A program made the position numbers and the translations under genes. The notes beneath the pieces are model-generated. The model saw only the letters and a program-made list of their open reading frames with translations. It had not been told where the DNA came from and ran no database searches. From JBAXXL01 sp038206725 (GTDB lineage: Bacteria > Bacteroidota > Ignavibacteria > Kapaibacteriales > UBA2268), in NCBI GenBank assembly GCA_038206725.1, contig JBBRAO010000048.1, positions 1 to 17,889 on the forward strand: a stretch of DNA of 17,889 bases. Reading direction: 5' to 3'. Positions within the stretch are counted from its first letter, which is position 1. Every line of letters starts with the position of its first letter. Of this stretch, positions 6,606 through 15,905 are shown one piece after another.

Positions 6606-7019
6606 ATGCTTACAAATTTCGGAATGATTCTATTGTTTTTTATAGTCGGTATAATCTTTGTCGGCATTGGCTTAGGGGCGGCGGCTCTGATTAGGCCAAG
6701 TCATCCAAACCCTATAAAAAACTCAACTTATGAATGTGGTGAAATCCCCTATGGTGGTTCGTGGTTCCGCTTTAATATTCGTTTCTATGTAATAGCATTG
6801 ATATTTTTGCTATTCGATGTCGAGATAGTATTTCTATTACCTTGGGCTGTTGTATTCAAACAATTCGGTTGGTTTGGGTATTTAGAAATGTTGGTATTCG
6901 TTGTGATATTGTTGACAGGTTTTGCCCACGTATGGGCTAAAGGCGATTTAGATTGGGATAAGCCTATTCCGGTTATTCCAAAATTAAAAGATTTAGTTAT
7001 TAATAAAAAAATTGATTAG
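6606..7019 (+). CDS. nuoA: NADH-quinone oxidoreductase subunit A
   Basis: NuoA is a small membrane subunit of complex I, with three helices next to NuoH and NuoJ at the junction of the two arms. The 137 residues include the conserved loop YECGEIPYGG with C44 (residues 42-51) and the following helix LLFDVEIVFLLPWA, with D71 and E73. Three hydrophobic segments are visible at about 8-28, 60-82 and 92-110. The C-terminal tail is charged and rich in lysine. It is the first gene of the eleven-gene operon. Confidence 0.95.
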   Translation: MLTNFGMILLFFIVGIIFVGIGLGAAALIRPSHPNPIKNSTYECGEIPYGGSWFRFNIRFYVIALIFLLFDVEIVFLLPWAVVFKQFGWFGYLEMLVFVVILLTGFAHVWAKGDLDWDKPIPVIPKLKDLVINKKID

Positions 7020-7039
7020 AATAAAAATTTAGGATAAAA

Positions 7040-7615
7040 ATGGGAATTTTAAATAGATTAAATGACCCTACCGAAGGTGGTGGTATAGTACTCGCCACCG
7101 TCGAAGACGTTTTAAATTGGGGTCGCAGTAAATCCGATTGGTATCTCCAATTTGGTTTAGCTTGTTGCGCTATTGAATTTATGGCGGTTAATGCCGCTCA
7201 CTATGATTTAATGCGGTATGGCATTATTTTTCGTTCCTCACCGCGACAAGCTGATTTTTTGTTTGTTACCGGTACAATTACATTAAAAATGGCAGAAAGA
7301 GTTAAAAGGCTTTACGAACAATTAGCAGAACCAAAATATGTTATTGCTGTTGGTTCTTGTGCGGCAAGCGGTGGTCCATATTGGGAACACGGTTACCACG
7401 TGCTTAAAGGTCTTGATCAAATCATACCGGTTGATGTTTATATACCGGGATGTCCTCCACGCCCGGAAGCATTCCAAGAAGGGATGATGAAGTTACAGGC
7501 AATGATCAATCAGGAAGCAATTTTTAACAAACGCAAAAGAGTTGCCGAAGAAGACGCAAAATTCAAAAACAGTAATTTTGCTGAGTCACCTAGTGATATC
7601 CAAATTAAAATGTGA
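7040..7615 (+). CDS. nuoB: NADH-quinone oxidoreductase subunit B (N2 cluster)
   Basis: NuoB carries iron-sulfur cluster N2, the last cluster before quinone. All four ligands are present: the adjacent pair C42/C43 in LACCAIEFMA, C107 in VGSCAASGG and C138 in PGCPPRPEAF. The SSPRQAD segment (residues 66-72) is also characteristic. The 191-residue length slightly exceeds the conserved core, with a charged, probably flexible tail from about residue 160. AGGA lies upstream of the ATG. The gene lies 20 bp after nuoA and 6 bp before nuoC. Confidence 0.96.
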   Translation: MGILNRLNDPTEGGGIVLATVEDVLNWGRSKSDWYLQFGLACCAIEFMAVNAAHYDLMRYGIIFRSSPRQADFLFVTGTITLKMAERVKRLYEQLAEPKYVIAVGSCAASGGPYWEHGYHVLKGLDQIIPVDVYIPGCPPRPEAFQEGMMKLQAMINQEAIFNKRKRVAEEDAKFKNSNFAESPSDIQIKM

Positions 7616-7621
7616 GGCATT

Positions 7622-8095
7622 ATGCAAGCGAAAGAAATTTACGACGTTTTAAAAACAGAATTCGGGGATAGAATCATTAGTTTCAATGATTCAGCGGCCG
7701 GAGATCCATTTATTGAAATTCAAAGTGATAAAATATTAGAAATTAGTCTTTTTTTGAGAGACAACGAAAGTTTACTTTTCGATTTTCTAAATTCGATCAC
7801 GGCTATGGATTTAGTAGATAAATTAGCGGCTGTTTACCATATTTATTCTGTATCCTTAAACCATCGAATAGTTATCAAATTATTTGTTCCTAAAGACAAC
7901 CCTAAGGTTCCTACAGTTGAAAGATGCTGGCGAACGGCAGATTGGCACGAACGCGAAGCTTGGGATTTAATGGGAATTGAATTTGTGGGACACCACAATC
8001 TTATACGAATTTTGTGTCCCTACGATTGGGAAGGACATCCATTACGAAAAGACTATCAAGCACCAGAGTTTTATCATGGTATTAAAGTCAATTAA
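7622..8095 (+). CDS. nuoC: NADH-quinone oxidoreductase subunit C (30 kDa)
   Basis: NuoC is a soluble subunit of the connecting arm that packs against NuoD and NuoB. The 157 residues contain the family signature WRTADWHEREAWDLMGIEF (residues 103-121), then LIRILCPYDWEGHPLRKDY (residues 127-145). It is a separate gene, not the NuoCD fusion of Escherichia coli and Bacteroides. GAGG lies a few bases before the ATG. The 52-bp gap before nuoD is one of the longer ones in the operon. Confidence 0.95.
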   Translation: MQAKEIYDVLKTEFGDRIISFNDSAAGDPFIEIQSDKILEISLFLRDNESLLFDFLNSITAMDLVDKLAAVYHIYSVSLNHRIVIKLFVPKDNPKVPTVERCWRTADWHEREAWDLMGIEFVGHHNLIRILCPYDWEGHPLRKDYQAPEFYHGIKVN

Positions 8096-8147
8096 TTAAG
8101 ACAATTATATGATTATTAAATTAGAAATAATGAAAAAGGTATAAACA

Positions 8148-9299
8148 GTGGGCGAAAAGAAAAAAGTAGATGTAGAATACAGCCCGTTCGAAAGTGATAA
8201 ATTTCGGGTTAACATAGGACCTCAACATCCATCCACTCACGGGGTATTGCGTTTAGAAGCAGAATTAGATGGTGAAATAATCACAGAAGTTATTCCACAC
8301 ATCGGAAATTTACACCGTTGTATGGAAAAACATTGTGAGTTTAAGACATATCCTCAAATCATACCTTTTGTTGATAGATTGGATTATTGTAGTGCAATAA
8401 ACAATGAATTACCTTATGTGATGGGAGTAGAAAAACTTTTAGGAATTGAAGTATCCGACAAAGTGGAATATATCCGCGTTATATTAAGTGAATTGAATAG
8501 AATAGGCAATCACCAAATCGCCGTTGCGGCATTTGGCTTGGATACTGGTGCTTTCACACCTTTTTTATATTTATTCCGTGACAGAGAATTTATTGTTAAG
8601 ATTTTGGAGCATTGCTCCGGTGCGAGACTGCTCTATAATTATTTTTGGATTGGTGGTTTAGCTCGTGACATTTATCCAACTTTCAAAGAAGACTGTCTTG
8701 ATGCAATCAAGAGAATTAGAATAACAAATGCTGAAATAATGGATCTCCTCATTAATAATAAGATATTCATAGTTAGAACAATAAACACAGGTATCCTTCC
8801 GGGTGATGTGGCTATTAATTTCGGTTGTACAGGTCCTGTATTAAGAGGTTCCGGCGTTCCGTTTGATTTACGTAAGGCTCAACCCTATTCCATTTATGAG
8901 AGATTTGATTTTAACGTATGCGTTGGTACCGGTGAATTAGGTACTATTGGCGATTCTTGGAATCGTAACATTGTTAGGATGAACGAAATGGAAGAAAGCT
9001 GTAAAATAATCGAACAAGCTATAGCTCAAATGCCTATGGAAGGCGATGTAAGAGAAAAGGTTCCTAAAAGAGTGAAACCACCGAAGGGCGAAATTTATTC
9101 TTGTGCTGAAAACCCTAAAGGGGAGTTGGGCTTCTATATCGTTAGCGATGGCACCGATAAACCGTCGCGCATAAAAGTAAGAAGCACAGGCTTTTCGAAT
9201 TTAAGTGTTTTACCAGATATTTCCAAAGGCTATATGATAGCTGACTTAATGGTTACATTAGGCAGTTTGGATATAGTTTTGGGCGATGTTGATAGATAA
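8148..9299 (+). CDS. nuoD: NADH-quinone oxidoreductase subunit D (49 kDa)
   Basis: NuoD, related to the large subunit of NiFe hydrogenases, forms the quinone-binding pocket with NuoB. The 383-residue sequence has the NIGPQHPSTHGVLRL signature at about 22-36, HRCMEKHCEFKTYPQ and DRLDYCSAINNE in the first third, and the usual GDVDR C-terminus. The start is GTG at 8148. The nearest upstream ATG in this frame (8130) is followed by a stop after three more codons, and AAAGGT at a suitable distance supports the GTG. The next gene is nuoH, so nuoE, nuoF and nuoG are absent from their usual place here. Confidence 0.96.
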   Translation: MGEKKKVDVEYSPFESDKFRVNIGPQHPSTHGVLRLEAELDGEIITEVIPHIGNLHRCMEKHCEFKTYPQIIPFVDRLDYCSAINNELPYVMGVEKLLGIEVSDKVEYIRVILSELNRIGNHQIAVAAFGLDTGAFTPFLYLFRDREFIVKILEHCSGARLLYNYFWIGGLARDIYPTFKEDCLDAIKRIRITNAEIMDLLINNKIFIVRTINTGILPGDVAINFGCTGPVLRGSGVPFDLRKAQPYSIYERFDFNVCVGTGELGTIGDSWNRNIVRMNEMEESCKIIEQAIAQMPMEGDVREKVPKRVKPPKGEIYSCAENPKGELGFYIVSDGTDKPSRIKVRSTGFSNLSVLPDISKGYMIADLMVTLGSLDIVLGDVDR

Positions 9300-9327
9300 T
9301 AATGTTTAATTAATTACAAAACTGAAA

Positions 9328-10452
9328 ATGGAAAATTTTATAAACGGCTTTATCAATAATGAATTTATTACAGCATTAATAATAAGTATCATCCCTCTGA
9401 TATTCGTACTATTATATGCATTAATCGCAATATTGGGAGAATTAAAGATATCGGCATTTATGCAAGAACGTCTTGGTCCTATGCGTACCGGACCTTGGGG
9501 TATTTTTCAACCAATAGCCGAAGTTGTAAAATTACTTCAAAAAGAAGATATAACACCCGATGCTGTTAATAAACCATTATATAATTTTGCACCATTTCTT
9601 ATGTTTGCGGCATCCTATGCTTGTTTTGCCGTCATCCCGTTCAGTTCACACTTTATACCTGCCAGTTTAAACTTAGGCTTGTTTTATTTGTTAGCCGCTA
9701 GTTCATTAGGTGTAATTAGTATTGTAATGGGCGGTTGGGCATCTAATAATAAGTATTCCGTATTGGGTGCTATGCGTTCAGCGTCGCAAATAGTAAGTTA
9801 TGAACTTCCTGCAAGTATTTGTTTGCTTACAATAGCGGCTTTGACAAGCACCTTTACATTCGGTGGCTTAGGTGTATCAAAAGAATTGATGACCGCAGTT
9901 GGCGGCACTCACAATGGATTTTTAGCCGGTTTGGATATCCAACATATCAATGTTGCACAAAGCGGTGGATTTTGGAATTGGTTCATATTTGGCGGACCTG
10001 GTAATATAACAAAAATATGGGTTATACCTTTTACTATGGGTTTAGCTTTAATTTATTTTATTGCTTCACTTGCCGAAACCAACCGTACACCTTTCGATAT
10101 ATCTGAAGGTGAATCCGAAATCGTAGCCGGTTACTTTATCGAGTATAGCGGTATGAAATTCGCTATGTTTTACTTTGCCGAATATGCTAATATGTATATA
10201 GTAGCTGCAATTATGACAATTCTCTTTTTAGGTGGTTGGACATCACCATTCGGTGACTATATGAACGGTCCTATTTGGGGTGCATTCTGGTTTGTATCAA
10301 AAGCTTTTGCAGTAGTATTTATGCAAATTTGGGTACGCTGGACATTACCAAGACTTCGAGTTGACCAATTAATGAACATCGGTTGGAAAGTGTTGCTTCC
10401 ATTATCAATAGTTTGTTTTTTAGTTATCACTTTATGGGGAGTTCTCCATTAA
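9328..10452 (+). CDS. nuoH: NADH-quinone oxidoreductase subunit H
   Basis: NuoH is the membrane subunit that lines the quinone channel and links quinone reduction to proton transfer. The 374-residue protein has about eight hydrophobic helices. Family signatures are QERLGPMRTGPWG (46-58), QKEDITP (71-77), and the acidic loop AETNRTPFDISEGESEIVAG (249-268) with E250, E260 and E262. It is longer than typical (about 320-330 residues). The extra length lies mostly in a loop at about 178-228 (FGGLGVSKELMTAVGG ... FWNWFIFGGPG). Similar loops occur in other Bacteroidota, so I read it as lineage-specific rather than an error. Confidence 0.95.
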   Translation: MENFINGFINNEFITALIISIIPLIFVLLYALIAILGELKISAFMQERLGPMRTGPWGIFQPIAEVVKLLQKEDITPDAVNKPLYNFAPFLMFAASYACFAVIPFSSHFIPASLNLGLFYLLAASSLGVISIVMGGWASNNKYSVLGAMRSASQIVSYELPASICLLTIAALTSTFTFGGLGVSKELMTAVGGTHNGFLAGLDIQHINVAQSGGFWNWFIFGGPGNITKIWVIPFTMGLALIYFIASLAETNRTPFDISEGESEIVAGYFIEYSGMKFAMFYFAEYANMYIVAAIMTILFLGGWTSPFGDYMNGPIWGAFWFVSKAFAVVFMQIWVRWTLPRLRVDQLMNIGWKVLLPLSIVCFLVITLWGVLH

Positions 10453-10492
10453 TATTTTTGCTAAATAAGAAAATAAAGGAAAAAAATACATT

Positions 10493-11053
10493 ATGTACAA
10501 AACTTATATAAAAGCTCTTTGGGATAGTATTTATAGTGCATTAGTGGGTATGACCATAACAATAAAGCATTTGTTTTATAAGAATGTGACAAATCAATAC
10601 CCAAATATTGACGCAAGAGTAAAATCAGGAACAGACGCTATGCCCGAATATGCAAGGAATAGGCTGGAATATACACCAGATGCTTGTACGGCTTGCAACT
10701 TATGTGTAAAAGCTTGTCCTGTTAATTGTATTGAACTTGACTCTTTCAAAGTTGTTGATGGAGATCCTGACCAACCTTTAATGGCAAACGGTAAACCTAG
10801 AAAACTTTGGGTATCTAAATACAACATTGATTTTTCAAAATGCTGTTATTGCGGATTGTGTGCAAACGCTTGCCCATTTGACGCACTTAATATGACGGAC
10901 TATTTTGAATATGCTACCTACGATAGAAAAAATTTATATTATCATTTAAGCAGTATGACGCCTCAAATGATAGACGAAAAAAGAAAAATGTTAAGTGATA
11001 ACTTATCTAAGATAAAAGAGGAAAAAGCACTTGAAGCAAAAGAAGTATCTTAA
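10493..11053 (+). CDS. nuoI: NADH-quinone oxidoreductase subunit I (two 4Fe-4S clusters)
   Basis: NuoI carries clusters N6a and N6b, which pass electrons to N2 in NuoB. Two ferredoxin motifs are intact: C65, C68, C71, C75 in CTACNLCVKACP, and C117, C120, C123, C127 in CCYCGLCANACP. An extra cysteine, C118, lies inside the second motif. The N-terminal part (residues 10-30) is amphipathic and would lie on the membrane arm. The C-terminal 25 residues are lysine- and glutamate-rich. Without NuoEFG in this operon, NuoI is the likely point where electrons enter the complex. AAAGGA precedes the ATG. Confidence 0.95.
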   Translation: MYKTYIKALWDSIYSALVGMTITIKHLFYKNVTNQYPNIDARVKSGTDAMPEYARNRLEYTPDACTACNLCVKACPVNCIELDSFKVVDGDPDQPLMANGKPRKLWVSKYNIDFSKCCYCGLCANACPFDALNMTDYFEYATYDRKNLYYHLSSMTPQMIDEKRKMLSDNLSKIKEEKALEAKEVS

Positions 11054-11114
11054 AATTAAGATGATTTTGCCGATAAGCTTTTATTTTGTTAACAAGTATA
11101 TTAAATGATAGATT

Positions 11115-11621
11115 ATGGATATTATAAGTATAGCATTTTGGGTTCTTACCGCCGTAACCATTGGTTCCGCGGCAATAGTGGTATTTGCAAAGAATATTAT
11201 GTATTCCGCATTTTCACTGCTATTTACATTTTTTGGAATTGCGGGATTATATGTTCTGTTAAACGCTGACTTTATTGCTGTGACTCAAATTATGATTTAT
11301 GTCGGTGGTATCTTGGTATTGATCATTTTTGGTGTGATGTTGACCAGTAAAATCACACAAATTGAATTCAAAGGGGGATTGACCGGCAAAATGCAACTCG
11401 GCATAACCGGCTTTGCAACCCTGATTTTAGCATTTACATTAATTACAGTTTTTTTAAATACAAACTGGTTTATGAAAGGTAATCCTAATGAAGTTGCGCT
11501 GTCAACTGTTAATGATATTGGGCAAATGCTGTTAACGCAATATTTGATACAATTCGAAGTAGCATCGGTTTTACTTTTAGTAGCAATAGTTGGTGCTTCA
11601 TTGATAGCACGTAGAAAATAA
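11115..11621 (+). CDS. nuoJ: NADH-quinone oxidoreductase subunit J
   Basis: NuoJ is a five-helix membrane subunit between NuoH and NuoK. The 168 residues show the conserved pattern NIMYSAFSLLFTFFGIAGLYVLL in the second and third helices, followed by IMIYVGGILVLIIFGVML (about residues 59-76), the strongest family signature. The last helix ends in a basic RRK tail. It follows nuoI after 61 bp; I see no convincing internal promoter there. Confidence 0.94.
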   Translation: MDIISIAFWVLTAVTIGSAAIVVFAKNIMYSAFSLLFTFFGIAGLYVLLNADFIAVTQIMIYVGGILVLIIFGVMLTSKITQIEFKGGLTGKMQLGITGFATLILAFTLITVFLNTNWFMKGNPNEVALSTVNDIGQMLLTQYLIQFEVASVLLLVAIVGASLIARRK

Positions 11622-11648
11622 TTCAGTATTAAATTAAGGAATACGTTG

Positions 11649-11963
11649 ATGACGATCACAATAGGTTTAAATAGTTATTTAATTGTAAGCGTGCTGTTAT
11701 TCTGCTTAGGTTTATTCGCGGTAATCACCCGCAGAAATGCCATTATGGTGTTAATGGGGCTTGAATTAATCCTTAACGCGGCAAATATCAATTTTATAGC
11801 CTTTTCCAAATATGGCGGTTTTAATATCGAAGGACACGTTGCCGTAATATTTGTGATTATTTTAGCCGCCGCTGAAGCCGCGGTTGCACTCGCGATAGTT
11901 TTAAATATCTATCAAAATTACAAACATCTTGAAATAGATGAAATAAATAAATTGAAAAATTAA
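11649..11963 (+). CDS. nuoK: NADH-quinone oxidoreductase subunit K
   Basis: NuoK is a three-helix membrane subunit with two buried glutamates in the proton path. Both are present, in MGLELILNAANINFI (E39) and LAAAEAAVALAIVL (E76), counted from the ATG at 11649. A TTG at 11646, immediately before that ATG, is in frame. The AAGGA upstream is better spaced for the ATG, so I use the shorter form of 104 residues, the normal family length. The tail is charged. Confidence 0.95.
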   Translation: MTITIGLNSYLIVSVLLFCLGLFAVITRRNAIMVLMGLELILNAANINFIAFSKYGGFNIEGHVAVIFVIILAAAEAAVALAIVLNIYQNYKHLEIDEINKLKN

Positions 11964-11983
11964 TTTTATAAGTTTAAATAAAT

Positions 11984-14155
11984 ATGGCTCCACAAACTTT
12001 ATTAGCTTTAGGAACAGTTATACTCCTTTTACCACTGTTAACTTTCGCAGTCTTAATTTTCTTCGGAAAAAGAATGGGAAGGCTTAGTGGTCATATTGGA
12101 ACGGCTGTATTGGGCATAGACGTCCTTCTGACGATTTTTGTATTAATAACCAAATATACAACTAAATTCGCCGAAACAGTAGCTAATGGAGATACCGGAT
12201 TATTTGTCAAAGGTGCACTCATACAAGTTAAATTCACTTGGTTTTCCATAGGGAATTTTGATTTTAGAGTAGGCCTTGGTATTGATAATCTGACTGCGAT
12301 GATGCTTTTGGTCGTTACTTTAATCAGCTTTTTAGTTCATTTATTCTCAATGGAATATATGAAAGATGACAGTAGATTCCCAAGGTTTTACGCATATCTC
12401 GGTATTTTCACATTCTCTATGTTAGGAATCGTCTTAGCCAATAACTTCCTATTTATGTATGTATTTTGGGAACTTGTAGGTTTAAGTTCTTATTTATTGA
12501 TTGGTTTTTGGTATGAAAAGGATTCAGCCGCAAATGCCGGCAAAAAGGCTTTCTTAGTCAACAGAGTTGGAGACTTTGGCTTTTTAATTGGTATTTTGTT
12601 TATGTACTCTACTTACGGAACTTTCGTTTTTGACGAAATTTTCAAGAGTATGGGTATGGGCGTCCTACCATTTGGTAGTGGTACCGTCTTAACCATCGCC
12701 GGAATTTTAATCTTCTGCGGCGCAATAGGTAAATCAGCACAATTCCCATTACACGTTTGGCTACCGGATGCTATGGAAGGTCCAACACCGGTTAGCGCGT
12801 TAATCCACGCCGCGACAATGGTTGCCGCAGGTGTTTATATGATAGCGAGAGTCTTCCCTATCTTCACAGCTGATGCTTCAACAGTTATTGCTTATACCGG
12901 TGCTATCACAGCCTTTATGGCCGCTACCATAGCAATAACGCAAAACGACTTTAAACGAGTCCTAGCGTATTCTACAGTCAGCCAATTAGGATATATGGTT
13001 ATGGCTCTTGGTGTTGGTGCTTATACAACAGGTTTTTTCCACTTAGTAACTCACGCTTGGTTTAAAGCCGCTTTGTTTTTGGCATCAGGTTCGGTAATTT
13101 ATGCAATGCACCGTTCAGCTCATCATTTAGAAGATCATCATACCGATGTACAGGATATTCGTAACTTAGGTGGTTTAAGGAAAACTATGCCTTGGACTTA
13201 CCTAACATTCCTGTTCGTTACGTTTGCTCTCTGCGGTGTACCTTTTACTTCAGGTTTTATGAGCAAAGACGCTATACTGGCTTCTACTGTTGCTTACGGA
13301 ATGTTAACAGGTCATTGGCTTATTCCTTTGATGGGATTTGCCGCTGTGGGTATGACAGCTTTCTATATGTTTAGATTGACTATTTTGTCTTTCAACGGTA
13401 AACCTCGCAACAAAATCGCAGAGCATACTAAAGAAAACAATTTTTACATTGTATTTCCATTGGTAATACTGGCCGCCGCTTCAGTGTGGGGAGTTTACTC
13501 ACTTAACCCATTAAACGCCCATACTGGTTGGTTCTATGAGAAAATCAAACAACCGGAATCGGCTGTACCTGTAGAATACCAATGGAAACATAACCTTGTA
13601 GAAAAGGAATATGATAATAATCCTGTTCAAGGTGCGATTGCCGGCACTACTTCTGCAGTTGAAAAAGAAGAAACTATCACGAGATTTGAAGAAGCTGTTG
13701 AACAAGCTCACTACCCTGCTATGATTTTATCAATACTAATAGCCGGTGGTGGTATTTTGTTTGCATTTATGATTTATCAATTCAAATTCTTCGATGCGGA
13801 TAAATTTGCAAGACAACTCGGTTTTATTTACAAGTTCTCGTTAAACAAATGGTATTTTGATGAAATTTACGCGATGACTGTAATTGGCGGAACCGTTTTA
13901 GGTGCTAAACTTTTAGCCCTCTTCGATAACAAAATTATTGATGGAATTGTAAACGGAACAAGCTGGATAACTCGCTTATCAGCCAAATTTACGGGCATAT
14001 TCGACAACGTAGTTGTTGACGGAATGGTAAATTTAACAGCCAAAGTAACAGGAATTTTTGGATTGGGAGTAGGTAAAATACAAACCGGTCGAATCCAAAC
14101 TTATGTGATTTTAGCAGTAATTGGTTTAATTACTTTAATATATATATTTATATAA
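11984..14155 (+). CDS. nuoL: NADH-quinone oxidoreductase subunit L (antiporter-like, with lateral helix)
   Basis: NuoL is the distal proton-pumping subunit. The 723-residue protein has the antiporter core with E163 (FMYVFWELVGLSSYLLIGFW), K250 and H256 (GKSAQFPLHVWLPDAMEGPTPVSALIHAATMVAAG region), and K361 (HAWFKAALFL). It is about 110 residues longer than the E. coli protein. A hydrophilic, acidic stretch at about 515-577 precedes the C-terminal membrane segments. The end contains the expected lateral-helix region and the QTGRIQTYV anchor (residues 700-708). Two copies of a DN-x3-DG-x-VN motif lie 26 residues apart at 648 and 674, suggesting a small internal duplication in that region. Spacing to nuoK is 20 bp. 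Confidence 0.95.
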   Translation: MAPQTLLALGTVILLLPLLTFAVLIFFGKRMGRLSGHIGTAVLGIDVLLTIFVLITKYTTKFAETVANGDTGLFVKGALIQVKFTWFSIGNFDFRVGLGIDNLTAMMLLVVTLISFLVHLFSMEYMKDDSRFPRFYAYLGIFTFSMLGIVLANNFLFMYVFWELVGLSSYLLIGFWYEKDSAANAGKKAFLVNRVGDFGFLIGILFMYSTYGTFVFDEIFKSMGMGVLPFGSGTVLTIAGILIFCGAIGKSAQFPLHVWLPDAMEGPTPVSALIHAATMVAAGVYMIARVFPIFTADASTVIAYTGAITAFMAATIAITQNDFKRVLAYSTVSQLGYMVMALGVGAYTTGFFHLVTHAWFKAALFLASGSVIYAMHRSAHHLEDHHTDVQDIRNLGGLRKTMPWTYLTFLFVTFALCGVPFTSGFMSKDAILASTVAYGMLTGHWLIPLMGFAAVGMTAFYMFRLTILSFNGKPRNKIAEHTKENNFYIVFPLVILAAASVWGVYSLNPLNAHTGWFYEKIKQPESAVPVEYQWKHNLVEKEYDNNPVQGAIAGTTSAVEKEETITRFEEAVEQAHYPAMILSILIAGGGILFAFMIYQFKFFDADKFARQLGFIYKFSLNKWYFDEIYAMTVIGGTVLGAKLLALFDNKIIDGIVNGTSWITRLSAKFTGIFDNVVVDGMVNLTAKVTGIFGLGVGKIQTGRIQTYVILAVIGLITLIYIFI

Positions 14156-14204
14156 TTTTTATGAAAAATAACAGAATAATTCAGTATATTCTTTTGGAGG
14201 ATTG

Positions 14205-15851
14205 ATGGGAGGCTATATTAGTACAGTTTTTGGCTCCTCGATTTTAACTTGGATTACATTTTTGCCGCTTTTAGGGATGATAGCGATGCTATTTATCCGT
14301 TCCGGTAAAGATGATGATACGAAAGCTAATACAGATAAAATTTTCAAATGGATGACAGTAGGTATAACCTTTGTTCAATTGGTAATGGCAGTAATTATCT
14401 ATTTGAATTTCAATAATTCGTTGACAGGAATTAATAATGTTGATGGATTCCAATTTGTTGAGAAGGTATCTTGGATAAAAGCTACCCTTCCTATGGTTGG
14501 TAATATAAACATTAACTACTTCGTAGGTATTGATGGATTGAGCGCTCCAATGATTCTATTAACCGCATTAATTTGTTTTTGCGCGGCATTAGCATCATTC
14601 AGCATAAAAAAATCTGTTAAAGGCTACTTTATAATGTATCTATTATTAGATATAGGTATGATGGGAGTCTTTGTTTCTTTAGACTTTTTCCTATTTTATG
14701 TATTTTGGGAACTTATGTTGCTACCTATGTACTTCCTTATTGGTATGTGGGGTGGTCCACGCAAGGAATATGCCGCTATCAAGTTCTTTATCTATACGTT
14801 AGTAGGTAGTGTGTTTATGCTATTAGTTATAATAGCTCTATATTTCAGTGTCGGTTCATTCAATATGCTCGATATGATGGATCCTGCAAAATACCTTCCG
14901 GGTTCACTATTGGCAGGAGTAAATACTTCTTGGAGGTTTATTGCTTTTGCGGCATTATTTGTCGGATTTGCTATTAAAGTTCCGATTGTACCATTCCATA
15001 CTTGGTTACCTGACGCTCACGTCGAGGCTCCAACGCCTATTAGTGTTATCTTGGCAGGCGTGCTTTTGAAAATGGGTACTTACGGTATTTTGAGGATTAA
15101 CTTCGCTATGTTCCCTGACGGTGCATTACATTTCCAATTTTGGATAGCCGTTCTTGGTGTAGTGAGTATTGTATATGGCGGTTTGTGCGCTTTAGGACAA
15201 TTCAGGGTCGGTAAACGCGACTTGAAGAAGATGATTGCTTACTCCAGCGTTAGCCATATGGGTTACGTAGTTTTAGGTATGTCATCATTAAGACCTGAAG
15301 GTATGGTTGGAGCGGTTCTACAAATGTTCAACCACGGTACAATCACAGCTATGCTCTTCTTAATCGTTGGCGTAATTTACGAAAGATCACACAAACGCGG
15401 TTTGGACGACTTCGGTGGTTTGGCTAATAAAATGCCTATCTTTATGGGTATCACAGCAATCGCATTCTTCGGAGCAATCGGTCTTCCGGGCTTGAGCGGA
15501 TTTATCAGTGAATCATTAGTCTTCTTGGGTTCATTTAAAACATATCCTTACTTAACTATGATTTCCGCATTTGGTATCATCTTAGGTGCAGGATATATGC
15601 TATGGGCGCTACAAAAAGTATTCTTTGGTAAATTACCGGCAATTTGGTCAGGCCCTTGGGATCCAACTCACAAAATATATAAACACGACGATGTAAATGC
15701 TATCGAACTTGGTGCTTTAATTCCATTGGCTATTGTAGTTATACTATTTGGAATTATGCCTAACCCACTTCTCAATATGATGTCCGCTTCTTTAGACCAT
15801 CTTGTTGAATTTGTAAAGGTGAGCCCAACTCTATTCAGTAGTATTTTATAG
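14205..15851 (+). CDS. nuoM: NADH-quinone oxidoreductase subunit M (antiporter-like)
   Basis: NuoM is the middle-distal proton-pumping subunit. From the ATG at 14205 it has 548 residues and about fourteen hydrophobic helices. The key residues are E169 in FYVFWELMLLPMYFLIGMWG, K258 and H265 in KVPIVPFHTWLPDAHVEAPT, and K289 in the next helix. A TTG at 14202 is in frame just before the ATG. The strong GGAGG at 14197-14201 touches the TTG, leaving almost no spacer, while it sits four bases from the ATG, so the ATG is the better start. This is the clearest Shine-Dalgarno sequence in the operon, whose other genes have only weak ones. Confidence 0.95.
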   Translation: MGGYISTVFGSSILTWITFLPLLGMIAMLFIRSGKDDDTKANTDKIFKWMTVGITFVQLVMAVIIYLNFNNSLTGINNVDGFQFVEKVSWIKATLPMVGNININYFVGIDGLSAPMILLTALICFCAALASFSIKKSVKGYFIMYLLLDIGMMGVFVSLDFFLFYVFWELMLLPMYFLIGMWGGPRKEYAAIKFFIYTLVGSVFMLLVIIALYFSVGSFNMLDMMDPAKYLPGSLLAGVNTSWRFIAFAALFVGFAIKVPIVPFHTWLPDAHVEAPTPISVILAGVLLKMGTYGILRINFAMFPDGALHFQFWIAVLGVVSIVYGGLCALGQFRVGKRDLKKMIAYSSVSHMGYVVLGMSSLRPEGMVGAVLQMFNHGTITAMLFLIVGVIYERSHKRGLDDFGGLANKMPIFMGITAIAFFGAIGLPGLSGFISESLVFLGSFKTYPYLTMISAFGIILGAGYMLWALQKVFFGKLPAIWSGPWDPTHKIYKHDDVNAIELGALIPLAIVVILFGIMPNPLLNMMSASLDHLVEFVKVSPTLFSSIL

Positions 15852-15905
15852 TTTTTAACATTTTATTATTTTACTCAAATATAGAGAATATTACGAGAAA
15901 TAAAT

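Noticed and set aside
9300..9327. A hidden or degraded nuoE, nuoF or nuoG between nuoD and nuoH
   Set aside because: The gap is only 28 bp, and no other gap in the operon exceeds 61 bp.
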